Source: Caenorhabditis elegans (Eukaryota > Nematoda > Chromadorea > Rhabditida > Rhabditidae). From it: DNA of 64,000 bases. Below the pieces are notes generated by a model. The model saw only the letters and a program-made list of their open reading frames with translations. It was not told where the DNA came from and searched no databases. Of this stretch, positions 1 to 11,373 are shown piece after piece. The stretch is taken from NCBI RefSeq assembly GCF_000002985.6, contig NC_003279.8, positions 14,074,001 to 14,138,000 on the forward strand, written 5' to 3'. The first letter of the stretch is position 1. Each line of letters opens with the position of its first letter. A program made the translations under genes and the position numbers.

Positions 1-750
1 AGTTTTACTGAATAGCCCATTACATTTTGTTCATCCAGAAAAAATTTCAAGTCCGTAGCTTTAGTTTGAACAAAGTTACAGGGATAGGAAATTCGGCGAC
101 AGGCGGCGCGTGTGCGATGCGGTTGCGTCGGCGTGTGCGTCGCGGCAGCGCTAATAACTTGAAACCTTCATAACTTTGCGCCCAGTGAAGCTAGAAGGGT
201 CTAGTTTTTTGCAAAATGCTCAGAAACTTAAGGGGATTTTTCTCAAGTTTCAAATTCTAAAAAGATTTTTCTCAAATTTTATGAAACCAAAATTTAGTTT
301 ACCTTTTTAGTTTATTAATGTGAACTCAAACTCAAATATTTTCAAACTTTTCAGTCCCAAGTTCAAAAGTTTTTTTTCTCCCCACTCCCAACCAATTCAC
401 GTGAATTTTCTACTATACTCTTCATGATGTCAACGTACTTTCCTACCTACTATTCTTATCACTTACCAATTTTGAAAATCGTCTTCCCTGTCTACAAAGT
501 AACTGTACACTTACACTTTGCGTCGAGATAGTGTGGGAGAAGTGGAGGGTGCGAGGAAAATGAAAAGAAACGAACGGCACCAATGATCATTTGGCGGGCT
601 ATTTTTGGAACTTGCTAGGACTGGATTAGAGGGGGCACGTGAAAGGCTGTTGGAAATCTGAAAAAGTATAGAATTTCTGCCAGCAAAGTTCAAAAGTACA
701 TGGAAATTTCAATGAAATCGGTGGAAGACTACTGAACCTTGCATACCTTG

Positions 751-765
751 GAACTGATAAGATAA
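751..765 (+). promoter_or_regulatory. Extended GATA-factor site ACTGATAAGA
   Basis: ACTGATAAGA at 753-762 is followed directly by an overlapping AGATAA. ACTGATAAGA is the classical intestinal GATA site bound by ELT-2 in C. elegans. It lies about 1.1 kb upstream of gpdh-1. The match is seen; use by gpdh-1 is inferred. Confidence 0.4.
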
Positions 766-1026
766 AAAATATCTTTTTTTCAAGGAAATCTGAAATTTCA
801 GCGAACAAAACCAATTTAACAGCAAAAAATAGGCCTTACTATTAGAAATGTTTCTGTAAATTTTTAAACCAAGATACTTGGATTTTGAGTAAACCTGTAA
901 CTAGCGGAGGTTTTTGCAGGGTCCTGACTAAAATAGACTCTGAAAATTCCATCAACTTTCCGTAGAATTTCGGCACTTTTCAGACAATTTTTAAAGCAAT
1001 TTACGTCTCTTTTAGCTGTTTTCAAA

Positions 1027-1169
1027 CATAAGCCTAAGCCTAATTCCAAGCCTGGGCCTAAGTCTAAGCCTAAGCCTAAACCTAGGCCTAAGCCTAACCC
1101 TAAGCCTGAGTCTGAGCCTAAGCCTAGACCAAAGCTTAAGCCTAAGCCTAAGCCTAAGCCTACGTCTAA
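1027..1169 (+). repeat. Interstitial telomere-like repeat (GCCTAA variants)
   Basis: About 140 bases of imperfect CCTAAG/GCCTAA units, the complement of the C. elegans telomere hexamer TTAGGC, with many single-base variants (CCTAGG, CCTGAG, CCAAGC). No protein-coding potential beyond simple repeat frames. Confidence 0.9.
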
Positions 1170-1736
1170 CAAAGCTTGTAAGCGTTTTCAAATCATTTTT
1201 TTTAAGCCTCCAAATTTTTTGCATTTTCAGTCTTTTTTCCCAGTTGTTTTGGCTGAATTTACCCGGGAAAGCCTACAGAGTAATGAAATTTTGGCATTTT
1301 CCTGCGTTTCCTGATCAATTTTAAGGAATTTTCTGTAATTCGGACGTTTTCTAGCAATTGTTTCTTTTTTTTTTGACAATCTAACGTCTTTTCTGCAGAA
1401 TTTAAGCGATTTTTGAGTCAGTTTTGCCAAGACTGTATCTCTGAACAACTTGCAGGCTTGCAGGCTCCCAAGGACCAATGGCCTTTGGTCATTGGCCTCT
1501 TAAAGTCTCGCATAATCTTTGGTCGCTATGGGTTACAGACCCTCTTCAGGATTCTTCCCAGATCTGCAAATAAGCGATCTTTGATCCCTGACGCATATAG
1601 ATCACTGTTCTCCGCAAAACCTCCAGATTTGCTGCTTATCAGTAATCTAGATTCCGCGAATCTCTGCGTCTCTACACGAATCCCCGTGTCTCTTGGCGAT
1701 ACGACTTTTAAAGATGTGTCCACGTGAAGGAGAATG

Positions 1737-1760
1737 TTATCAGTGATCTTTCCCTTATCA
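1737..1760 (-). promoter_or_regulatory. Pair of GATA sites in the gpdh-1 proximal promoter
   Basis: Two TTATCA words (reverse TGATAA) occur at 1737-1742 and 1755-1760, 50-70 bases upstream of the TATA box. GATA factors ELT-2/ELT-3 are known to be needed for gpdh-1 induction by hyperosmotic stress in intestine and hypodermis. The sites are visible; binding is inferred. A CACGTG E-box lies just upstream at 1721-1726. Confidence 0.5.
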
Positions 1761-1806
1761 ATCTGAATGACAGGAGGCGGAGCCTATGACTTTTGAAGAA
1801 GACGAG

Positions 1807-1814
1807 TATAAAAG
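1807..1814 (+). promoter_or_regulatory. TATA box of gpdh-1
   Basis: TATAAAAG lies 63 bases upstream of the ATG at 1877, so transcription should begin near 1837 and give a short 5'UTR of about 40 bases. No trans-splice acceptor is seen close to the start. A strong TATA box suits a sharply inducible stress gene. Confidence 0.7.
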
Positions 1815-1876
1815 TTCAGGCCGAGAGGCTGAGACGTCAGAGAATCAGATTTTTACCCATATCACAACAACTTATT

Positions 1877-4068
1877 ATGCCGTGCCAGAACTTTGACTAT
1901 TCCTATAACTTTAACAATAACTCCGGAGAGGACTATCGCAAGAAGATCGCAATTGTTGGCGGTGGAAACTGGGGATCAGCCATCGCTTGTGTAGTTGGAA
2001 AAACCGTAAAAGCTCAGGATGAGGTGTTCCAGCCGATTGTGAGCATATGGTGCAGAGATTCCAGGGTAAGTAGAATCTAATCATGGCTAGGATGAAAGCT
2101 ATTATTCATTGAATGTTGTTCAGAAACCAGGAGACCTCTCGCCATCCATCGCAGAGACCATCAACTCCACCCACGAGAACCCCAAGTACCTCCCGGGTCG
2201 GCGGATCCCTGACAACGTCGTCGCCACGTCATCTCTCCTGGAAGCCTGCCAGTCAGCCCACATTCTGATCCTAGTCGTCCCACACCAAGGGATCCCTCAG
2301 ATTTGCGACGAGCTCCGTGGCAAGCTACAAAAGGGAGCCCACGCGATCTCTCTCACCAAAGGAATCTCATCAAGCTGTGAGAACGGGGAGATCAAGATGC
2401 AACTGATCTCTGAGGATATCGAGAGGGCGTTGGGAGTTCAGTGTAGTGTTCTGATGGGAGCCAACTTGGCTGGAGAGGTGGCGGATGGGAAGTTCTGCGA
2501 GGCGACAATCGGGTGTAAGAGTTTGAAGAATGGAGAGGAGCTGAAGAAGGTGTTCGATACCCCGAACTTCAGAATTAGGGTGACAACGGATTATGAGGCC
2601 GTGGAGCTTTGCGGAGCACTAAAGGTAAGAGTTGTTGGGGAACATGGTGCATCGGTAGGAGTGTCTGGTTAGGACGTTAAGGCTTAAACTGTCGGTCACC
2701 AAGAAACATGGTGCATTACCTAAGCGCTTAAAATTAGGCACATCTTACAGGAAAATGACTTATGTATTTTGGCAGCCAAGCCTGCCTCCATCTCGCTAGC
2801 CCTAGACACCATCGAGGTCAGATTATAAGAAAATTTTAGACTTACAAGGGAAGTCGAAAAATTTAATGGCTGACTTTGGCATGACATAGTATTTTTTTTC
2901 GATAAAAGAGTGATAATAATGATTCCTCCAAAAAATTTAGTTGCCGTTTTGGAAGTGACTAAAACACCTTTTTACAAAATTTCAAAAATTTCATTAAAAA
3001 AATTTTTTTCTGAAAAGAGGAAAAAATATTTGCAAATAATTGAAAACAGTGAAAAACATATGCCATGCAAGTTTTAGCTCCTAACTCTCAAGAAAACCCA
3101 CAAATTAACCTACAAGAAAAAGTACTTTTTGGAATTTTGCCCAAGATATGTAGATCAAGCAGTGTGGTTTTTTGTCCGTGGGGAGAAAAAATGTGCATGA
3201 TATATGTTTTTTACATTTTTGGATAAGTTACAATAGTTTTATCAATTTTTAGAAAAAAAATTTTTTTTTTAATTCGAGGAATTTTTTTTCGGCACTTTCA
3301 AAACGTCATAACTTTGCTAAACCTGGACCGGGGCAGCTAAATTTTTTGAAGGGATCATTATTTTCACTCTTTTATCGAAAAAATACTATGTCATGCCAAA
3401 GTCAGACATTAAATTTTTCGACTTTATCTTGTTAGGCTCCTCCCTGTATAACTTTAATTACTGGAAAATTAGTGTGTTATGTTTTTAAAACTAACTATAA
3501 AATATATCTAGTTTTGCCGTATTCCCTTCTATAAACCAATTTCCTTCCAGAACATTGTCGCCTGCGCCGCGGGATTTGCCGATGGGCTTGGCTGGGCCTA
3601 CAACGTGAAATCCGCTATCATCCGTCTGGGACTCCTAGAAACCAAGAAGTTTGTGGAGCACTTCTACCCAAGTTCCGTCGGACATACATACTTCGAGTCG
3701 TGTGGAGTGGCTGATCTCATTACCACTTGCTATGGAGGTCGCAATCGAAAAGTTGCGGAGGCATTCATCAAGAGTGATAAGGTAGGTTGATAAGGTTTCG
3801 TGCACTTTAGCTGTCAATGAAAAATCTGTGCCTATCAACTGAAATTTAACATTTTCAATTTCAGCCGCTCCGAGTCATTGAGCAGGAACTTCTCAAGGGT
3901 CAAAGTGCTCAGGGCCCGCCAACAGCTCAGGATGTTTATGAAATGCTGGAGATCAATGAAATCTCGGAAAAGTTCCCAATCTTCGCGTCAGTGCATAAGG
4001 TGTTCACCGGGCACCACGGAGAGCAGGAGCTCTATGATTCCCTGAGAAACCATCCAGAGTATGATTAA
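1877..4068 (+). CDS. gpdh-1: NAD-dependent glycerol-3-phosphate dehydrogenase
   Basis: Four exons: 1877-2065, 2124-2624, 3551-3781, 3865-4068, all with GT/AG sites and consistent phase, giving 374 residues, normal for cytosolic GPDH. The enzyme reduces dihydroxyacetone phosphate to glycerol-3-phosphate, the committed step of glycerol (osmolyte) synthesis. The Rossmann motif GGGNWGSA sits near residues 28-35. The catalytic lysine region (CGALK, spliced to [18 protein letters not shown]) and the substrate-binding [11 protein letters not shown] are present. The start is the first in-frame ATG after the TATA box. Sequence identity to worm GPDH-1 is from recognition; the paralogue gpdh-2 is the alternative, but the TATA/GATA promoter and the neighbours fit gpdh-1. 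Intron 2 is 926 bases and carries a foldback element. The stop codon is only about 210 bases from the stop of the convergent gene. Confidence 0.93.
2851..3424. mobile_element. Foldback (MITE-like) element in gpdh-1 intron 2
   Basis: Arms of about 88 bases at 2851-2940 and 3336-3424 are near-perfect inverted copies; both carry GTCGAAAAATTTAATG and CATGACATAGTATTTTTT in opposite orientation. The interior is AT-rich with no open frame. The structure fits a non-autonomous DNA transposon; the family is not identified. Confidence 0.75.
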
Positions 4069-4221
4069 GTGATAGTTTTATGTGTTTTATTGACGAGCTG
4101 GAAATGGATCTAGCGGATATAAAGAAAAAACACGTGTTTTTGAATCTTTTTTACTGGTATTTATGTATGTATATTGTACAATTTTTGATTTTGAATGAAC
4201 ATTTTATAATTACATATGTAG

Positions 4222-4227
4222 TTTATT
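4222..4227 (-). terminator. Poly(A) signal of the ZYG-11-like gene
   Basis: TTTATT on the plus strand reads AATAAA on the minus strand, about 52 bases past the stop codon at 4279. Confidence 0.6.
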
Positions 4228-4278
4228 AACAATGATATACAATTATATATGAGTGTAGTTGAATTAGACCCGTTTGAT

Positions 4279-7200
4279 CTACCAGTGAAACAGGAACCGA
4301 ACGTTTTCCGACGCAACATTCACCACTTCAGATGCAATATGTGGGTTCTCAATGAGATAAAAAAAGTTCGAGTCCCTGATTGATCGACTATTCCAAAGAC
4401 TTTTCTGTGCGTAGATCTTTATTGTCAGCAATGCCCATAGCACTAATCCAACTTCTTCGGAAGTTCGAAGGATGTTCTGAACAATGCCTCTGTCGAAGTA
4501 GATGTCTACATCGACGGTTATCTCGGTGGCCAGGAGGTAGGGAAAGTGTTTCCTGAGAAGTTCATCAGCACACTTTCTGAAGACGCATTCGAAGTTTTTA
4601 TCCTGGTGGTTCAGGCGGAGTGCGAAAATTGAGAGCATGAGGTATGCTCTGTCGGAGGAGGTCCAGTTCCTCAGGAGGATTCTGAAGAAAAAATCAGTTT
4701 TCAATTTTGGCGCGGTGTCAAATTTTTCGAAATTTTACTGAGAACTGGCAATTCGCCGGAATTTAAATTTCCGGCAAACTTTCAGAACTGAAAATTTTTG
4801 GCAAACCGGCAAATTGTCACAACTGAAAATTTCCGGTGAGTCTGCAAATAACCAGAATTGAAAATGTCCGGCAAACCAGCAAATCGTCGGAATTTAAATT
4901 TCCGGCAAATTGCCACAACTGAAAATTTCCGGTGCGTGGGCAAATTACCAGAATTCAAAATTTCCGACAAACCGGCAAAATGCCCCAATTGAAAATTTCC
5001 GGCAAATAGCCAAATTGCCAATATTGAAATTTCCGGCAAATCGGCAAATTGCTGGAACTGAAAATTTCCGGCAAATCGGCAAATTGCTGGAACTGAAAAT
5101 TTCTGGCAAATCGGCAATTTGTTGGAATTTAACATTTCCGGCAAATCGGCAAATCGGCAAATTGTCGGAATTTAAACTTCCGGCAAATCGGCAAATTGGC
5201 TGATTGGCTAATTTTCAGAACTGAAAATTTCCGGCAAACCGGCAAATAGGCAAATTGTCGGAATTGAGACACCCGAAAAATTTGCAAATCGGCAAATGCC
5301 AAAATTTAAATTTCCGGCAAATTGTCGGAATTGAAAATTTTCGGCAAATCGGCAAACCGGCAAATTGCCAATTTGCTGAAATTGCCGGAAAAACAGCATT
5401 TGACAAAAATTTTCGGCAAATTGTGGTTTTGCACTTTTTTTTTGGAAATTTCAGAATTAAAAAAAAAACTTTTTAAAAAAGTAAGCAAATTCTATGAAAA
5501 TTTTCCAAGAAGACGGGAAAAAATTTCAAAAATCCCTCTAAACGCTTCCGGCAAATCAGCAATTTTCCAGAAATGAAAATTTCCGGCAAATCGGGAAACT
5601 GGCAAATTGTCGGAATTGAAAATTTCCGGCAAATCGACAAACCGGCAAATTACCGATTTAGCTACTCATTTAAAAAAAATTTAACTTACTGAAAAGTTCG
5701 AAACTGCACACATGTGAAAATTTGCTGCACTTTATCGTATGGCGACATCATCACCAAATTCCGAATAATCCCCAATATCACAATATGCATTGGCTCTGAG
5801 TCAAACCGATCAATTGCCGAGATCAGCATGTTCATTGCACCATGCTTGATATATCGTTTGCATTCCTCTTCATTATTGTGGGTTGCTGCAAGGATTTTCT
5901 CGGCAACACGTCTACTCGACTGCTCATCTTCTTTGTGAAGCGCGGCTCTCAGGAAGCCAAGACAAATCGGTGTGGTGTCGTGTTTGGATTCAGTGATGGA
6001 GAGCACCAATTCCAGAGTTTTGCCGGTCACACAGCTCGTCAAGATCCGCATTGCTTGCTCCTCAATGATTGGATCGCCGTTGTGAAGAGAAGCCGCACAA
6101 TGTGACGCGATCCCTTTGAGCTTCTGTTTGTCGACGAAAACTCCCATATTGAATAGATAAATGATAGCGTTCCACATTGTTTCTGCGCGAAGGTCTCTGA
6201 TCAGCTGACGGTTGACGTTATTTAGAAGTATGTCACAGATCAATCGAGTATGAACACGACTTAATCGATGAAAATTGTGGCTGAAAAGTTGGTTCGTTGT
6301 GAGACTTTGTGTTAATTTTCTGAAACTCACAGCACTATTTCCGCTAGGAAATCGGCTTCAAATGAAAGTCGCGATGTGAATAATCTTTCTTCTACAATGT
6401 CAAAATTCATGATCAAAGAACATGGGAGCTTCTCAAGCGATTGAAGCGAAAGAGTGACACATTCTGTCACGTCATACTGCATTTTCCTCTCATGCAGCCT
6501 TTTCACGTGGAGTCGCAATTCTTGAAAGCAAATTTGTACTTCGTTCCGTCGCTTGAGATTCAAGTAATACTTTAGTGCAGTGATGGATGAATCAAACGTT
6601 GTGCAGCTCAAAATTCGAATTGGAGACGATTTAGGCGCCTTTACATCGCAGTCTGGAAAATTGATTTGTGCCCAAACTAGTAATATTAATAGTAATATAT
6701 ATATATAATTTCAAATTGCTGTAACACAAACAAAGTCGCGTTCTAAAGCTAAAGTTTTGGAATCCCAAACGTGCTAGCTTCGAAATTTGTAAAAATTCTG
6801 GTTATGAGCTACACTCAAAATAAAAAAAAACTGCATTTTGACCCCAACCAATATCAGGCCGCCGACATCTCACGGGTTCCGCGCGCCGCTATGTTTAACT
6901 CGCAGCGGGCGGAGACAGCTCGCCCGGAACCCGTGAGATGTCGGCGGCCTGATATTGGTTGGGGTCAAAATTTTTGCCTTTTCTCCGTGAGTGGACGAGA
7001 AAAAGGGCCTAAATATTAGGTTTTCTGCAGTACACACCACGCAGTTTTTTTTTTTATTTTGAGTGTACAGTGCATTTTTCCACGTCTACGACTTTAAAGG
7101 GGGCGCATTTACGCGCGATGATCTCGACACGTGCCACCCATTGATTTTTGGGGCGCGTGGCGAGACCAATGGCGGGACAATCACTCTTCAAAGTCCGCAG

Positions 7201-8347
7201 CTACCCCTGGTTGCAACTTCAAACATCCCATCACTCAAGACCTGCCGGAACAGGATTGCCGGTGTAACTCACCAACAATAGCCAGCTGATGAAGGTGTGA
7301 GTGTGTGATCAGCAGCTCTTCGAGCATATCCTCATCCATCAGATTTCCAGAGCACTCCAAGAATCTGAGCTCCGGAAGTACCTGCTTGCAGTCCAAGAAG
7401 CGTTGCATGTTTCTTCTCGCGTGATGGGTACTAAAAATCAGACTAGGCCTGTCACATCTGTGTAAGATTACGAATTTCCAACCTGTGCATCGATAAATCC
7501 AAGACATTCAGAAGCTTCAAAGCGAAGAGCTCCCGAATATCATACCAACTTTCATAGATCAAGCTTCGAAGTGAGAGATGCCGGAGGTTTTTCAAACGGG
7601 AGATCCCTGTGAGAATTGTGACTCCACAATTGGAAATATCTAGACTATAAAGGTTCGGAAAACTTTTGCAAAACTGAAAGAAGTCGGGATTAAGAAGTTT
7701 CACGCCGGAAACGTTAAGGGTTCTGAGCAATGGGAGTTGTTGGCCGGTCTGTAAGCAGAGACACGTGACCAGACTATAAACAACAAAAGGCTCACCGTTT
7801 TCAGCCAAGCGGTTGAGAATTGCGATCGTCCACTCAAATCCAAATGATCAATTTGCGATGTCCGGAATAGACGACTCATATAATGCTCTAGACTGGGTAT
7901 CTCATCTTGATTGCCAAGAACCAAGGATTTCAGGTTATGCTGAGTGAGGAGACCAAACGTCTGCGGGCCCATTTCCACGTTTTCAAAGTTAACTTTTGTC
8001 AGGATGAAGCTGAGACCTTTGAGCTTTAGATCGATGTTATAAGACCACTGGGGGTCGAGCCTCAAGAGTTGTGCATAAACCTCGTTGCTAGATTCCTGAT
8101 CGAACGCATAGCTTTTTGAATTGAAGTGGCCTGGAAAATCAAGAAATCAGTTTATATCTCGCTTACTTTTGATGATACCAAAAAACTGTAAACTAACAAA
8201 GTTTTGGCATTCTTAGGTATAACTTTGTAGTTGAAAACTTTTTGATAACTTAAAGATGAGCCGAGATATGAAGGAATAAAGGGACTCACCATTATGAATA
8301 AGCTTGGCAATCGCTGCTGCAGCTGTATGCTTTAAAGATTCCACCAT
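4279..8347 (-). CDS. ZYG-11/ZER1-like leucine-rich repeat and armadillo-like protein
   Basis: Seven exons (transcript order): 8347-8290, 8130-7796, 7748-7483, 7430-7273, 6652-6331, 6280-5690, 4681-4279; phases join cleanly to 710 residues. After a short N-terminus beginning MVESLKHT, residues about 60-240 carry leucine-rich repeats (LKSLVLGNQ, IDHLDLSG, LYSLDISNCG, LRHLSLRS). The C-terminal half is helical and armadillo-like (TRLICDILLNN, MWNAIIYLFN, EQAMRILTSC). This order matches ZYG11/ZER1 proteins, which act as substrate receptors of CUL-2 ubiquitin ligases; the function is inferred from the family. A trans-splice acceptor (TTTTTCAG) ends at 8378. The donor of exon 3 is the weak GTTGGA. 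Intron 4 holds a foldback element and intron 6 a GGCAAATCG repeat. I do not assign a symbol because worms have several zyg-11 relatives. Confidence 0.82.
4740..5660. repeat. GGCAAATCGGCAAATTGCC degenerate satellite
   Basis: About 900 bases of intron 6 of the ZYG-11-like gene are built from short units such as TTTCCGGCAAATCGGCAAATT and AGAATTGAAAATTTCC in loose tandem order with a period of about 35-50 bases. An unrelated AT-rich stretch interrupts at about 5420-5540. Open frames across it are simple-repeat artefacts. Confidence 0.85.
6810..7067. mobile_element. TA-flanked foldback element with nested palindrome
   Basis: Outer inverted repeats begin TACACTCAAAATAAAAAA and end with its complement at 7067, bounded by TA as in Tc1/mariner-type MITEs. 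Inside, 6837-6882 and 6925-6970 form a 46-base perfect GC-rich inverted repeat. Inserted in intron 4 of the ZYG-11-like gene. No coding capacity. Confidence 0.8.
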
Positions 8348-9047
8348 CCGAGAGGCGATTAGGTTCTATTACATGTACTGAAAAAGAAAAAAAATTCGCA
8401 ATAACATTTGTAAGACTTTCGTAAAACTTCGTAGTTTTTCGAAATATTGAAAGCATAAAACAAAAAAATTTAAAATCTGAACACTTTTAAAATTGTGGAA
8501 AAAATATATTAAGTGACTCACCAGATACAATAAAAACTACATGAAAATTATTAAAAACTATGTATTTCATAAGAATACATTTAATAGAGAAACATAAGGC
8601 TCCTTTGCGCAGAACATTGGAGGGAAAGGTAGAGATTGGAAGGAGAGTAGAGACGCAGATGGTGAAAGTGGGGTCAATGGACGGGTGTTCTTCTTTATTG
8701 TGACACACGGACCAAAGGTGTCGGTTTTTCAATTTTTCCAGAAAATCGAAAAACGAAAAATCGAAACAAAATCTGCACAACGTTTTGGGTACGGCCTTGT
8801 GTCTAGCGGGAAACTTGGTTAAAAAAGTTGGGAAAGAAGTTGCTAAATATGGCTTAAAAGTTGCGAAAATATAAAATTGGTTGAAAAGTTGCTAATGTTG
8901 GCTGATCAGTTGCGGAAGGATAAAGTTGGCGCTTAAGTTGCTGAAGTTGGTGTAAAAGTTGCGACGAATTGCCGAGCTAAAGTTCTTCACCATTCATTCT
9001 TTTGATATCACCAACAAACTTTATTCAATCAACAATAAAATCAAAAA
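8348..9047. other. Intergenic region with GTTGC-rich degenerate repeat
   Basis: No gene seen. The trans-spliced leader of the ZYG-11-like gene occupies 8348-8377. Positions 8806-8963 are a loose tandem repeat of words like AAAGTTGCTAA and AAGTTGG at roughly 25-35 base spacing. The rest is AT-rich unique-looking DNA. Confidence 0.5.
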
Positions 9048-10198
9048 TTACTGTAATACACCCATTCCAATGCTGCGATGCATCGGATTCACAAATATGA
9101 TCGCTCGAATTCCATCGGTCCGCTCAATCTCCAGTCCTTCGATAGATGGGCTATTGTTATACACTCTGAATATGCCATACTTCCAATATTCAATGCCCTT
9201 TAGTAGTGTTTTCTTGAAGTCCACGAGATTATCCTCTTTCAGTCCAATATAAATCTCTTCCAGTCTAGGATTAGATCCTTTTCTCCAGTGTTGAAGGAAC
9301 AGATTCAAATCGGATAGGGTAAATGGGCGATAGATCACTGCTTTCTTAGCATTGATATTACCGGTACAGAGAGTGTAGATAGTTAGAGAGTGACAGACAT
9401 CCGGGATCCAATGGGGCGGGGCGCGCGGAAGAGACGATTTGTGTCGATTTACGAAATGATGACAACGAGGAGAACTTCGTAAATCGACACAAATCGTCTC
9501 TTCCGCGCGCCCCGCCCCATTGGGTCCCGGATGTCTGTCACTCTCTAACTATCTACACTCTCTGTACCGGTAATAGCTAGTAAGTCGTCAAATTTGAGAT
9601 GAAAACTAGCCTCCAGTTGAAGTGAATCCATGTTCTCTGTGAAGAAATCTCTGGGTTTCTCATGGAGAAGAGACCTCTGTGAAAGGGTTACTTTGTTAGC
9701 AACACGGTAGAGCTGACCAAATATCCCACAATCAGCAGAAAAAATTTCAAGGTTCTTCACCACTTTTATTTCTTCCAGGTTATAAGATATGTCATCTTCT
9801 CCTCTCACACATATATATTCAACTTCAAAATGATTGAAGGCGGCCAGAAAGTTTTCAAAGCACTTTTTCACTGTAATACTTTGAATTTCCCATTGACGCT
9901 CTTGAGGCTGACCGTCTACAAAGATTTGACTGGTAATAGGCCGAAGAGCTATTCCACAACAACGAGCAACTATATATATTCCGTAATTTTTTATTATGAT
10001 GAAATCAGTGACTTTCATATTCAGAGACTTAGTGGGAGTTGGTGAGACAAATGAAAAACTCAGTCTGAAATAGATTATTTTTTCTTGAAGTATTGTAAAT
10101 ATTAAAGCAACTCACAAATCGATGAAATCGAAATTCTGCAATGTTGTACGTAGGGCCTTGGATGGGAGGCGGAGGATAGGAAAAGACGGAGACGACAT
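9048..10198 (-). pseudogene. F-box/FBA_2 gene copy A, interrupted by a foldback insertion
   Basis: Exon 1, 10198-10116 (83 bases), encodes an F-box start MSSPSFPILRLPSKALRTTL; exon 2 runs from 10064 to a TAA at 9048. Exon 2 encodes the F-box-associated type 2 domain with the hallmark DLNLFLQHWRKGSNPRLEEI. Such proteins are putative SCF ubiquitin-ligase substrate adaptors, strongly expanded in worms. A 216-base foldback with a 2-base duplication sits inside exon 2 at 9358-9573 and breaks the frame with a stop (GTESVDS then stop). The sequence on either side aligns without other loss to copy C at 11688-12685. If the insertion were spliced as an intron the gene could still work; I see no strong acceptor. 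Confidence 0.8.
9358..9573. mobile_element. 216-bp foldback MITE inserted in an FBA_2 exon
   Basis: Arms of about 98 bases (9358-9455 and 9475-9573) are nearly perfect inverted copies; I see one difference (GGGATCC against GGGACCC). Ends are TTACCGG/CCGGTAA, flanked by TA at 9356-9357 and 9574-9575, consistent with TA target-site duplication. The uninterrupted paralogue at about 11995 gives the empty site. Confidence 0.88.
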
Positions 10199-10522
10199 GG
10201 TTTGGTAGAAGAATGAAGGAATGAATGAGGGGAGGTGGAAGGGATGGCTATTATCGAGCTGACCTGGAAATTTGCACTCCAGGGAAGGTACTTATAGCTA
10301 ATTGACCTCTGAATTTCCACTCCAGGACATATATTTATGGCTGATTGACCTCTGAAGAGCCAGTTATTGACTTCCAGGTGTGAGCCCCCGGGAGGACTGG
10401 AAAATGGATCAATATCTCTCTTTCTTAGTGAGCCTAGTGCGCTACTGCGCATTTTATTGTGCGACGACCCAGTCACCCCAATATCTTTCCACAATATCTT
10501 ATTCAACAATTTTTCAGAAACT

Positions 10523-11373
10523 ATGGCTCATGTTGCTTTCAATTTGCTCCATCTTCCGGCAAAAACTCTACGAAATGTTTTTCAACTCATGTCACATTCG
10601 GAATTGTAAGTTGCCATCAACATTTTTTTTTAATTATCTCATTTTTCAGGTTCATCTTCTCTTTTGCATCTATATGCGCTAAACGCCTTGTGAAATCTAT
10701 GAATTTTGAGATGTTGGAGTTAGATTTGGTCTATAGTAGACCATGTAAACTGAAAATAAGTTTTGGTGAGCATGAAGAATTTATCATCGAATTTGATGAA
10801 TTTGGAACGCTGTCTAAACAGGAACCATCGGATGCGTTTGTATTTCTTATTGCGTATAAGCTTGATATCCGCGATTGCATCAATCACGTTCTCGAAGTTT
10901 ATAAAATATCAAAGTTACATACATTGAAAGTTATTGGAGCCATCAACAACCCTCAGAATTTACTGAAAATAATCGGAAAGTTGGATCTCAAAGTTCTATG
11001 GATATTTTTCAATTTTAGTGAAAACAGCACAACCATTTCGGTCTATCGCGAGATCCTAAATCACCTTGGTGCTCGCTGTGATGTTGTGAGCATTTATAAT
11101 TTGTCAATCGACATTTCGATCCAATACCTACTTTCCCGTGACTGGAATTACATCAACCTTGCTCCTTATCAACCTATCTCTGCGGATTACTTGTTATCAC
11201 TCAACTCTCGAAAGTTTTCTAGTGGGAAAGCTCTAAGTTCGAAAGAAGTCAACATATTCCTTAGGCACTGGATAAGAGGATCTCATCCAAACCTGGAATA
11301 CATCAAATTATCGGTGAATGCAGTAGATCGTGAAATTATCTTTAAGAACGTCCCATACTACTTGGCAGATTAG
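10523..11373 (+). CDS. F-box/FBA_2 protein, copy B (C-terminus shortened)
   Basis: Exon 1, 10523-10605 (83 bases, the same size and phase as its paralogues), encodes FNLLHLPAKTLRNVFQLM, an F-box. Exon 2, 10650-11373, encodes the FBA_2 domain ending in KEVNIFLRHWIRGSHPNLEY. Predicted length is 268 residues, about 50 short of the intact copy at 14094. Downstream of the TAG the usual C-terminal block (RTGTKAVVFVD) is still present in another frame and ends near 11490, so a single-base frameshift near 11360-11371 probably truncated the gene. A poly(A) signal at 11500-11505 remains. It may be an expressed truncated adaptor or a young pseudogene. It is transcribed opposite to copies A and C, which flank it. 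Confidence 0.7.

Larger units (their letters stand above)
1..1876. other. Upstream region of gpdh-1, no gene seen
   Basis: No convincing exon is visible. The first 300 bases look like part of a dispersed repeat with GC-rich GTGTGCG-type words. Positions 1027-1169 are telomere-like repeat. GATA and TATA elements (listed separately) belong to the gpdh-1 promoter. Short open frames here lack splice sites or family similarity. Confidence 0.6.

Noticed and set aside
864-1224. Open frames of GLGLGL and RLRLRL
   Set aside because: Translations of telomere-like hexamers; the same occurs at 18250-18501 and 21963-22196.
4910-5576. Overlapping open frames with PICRFAGNF repeats
   Set aside because: Simple translation of the GGCAAATCG satellite inside an intron on the other strand's gene.
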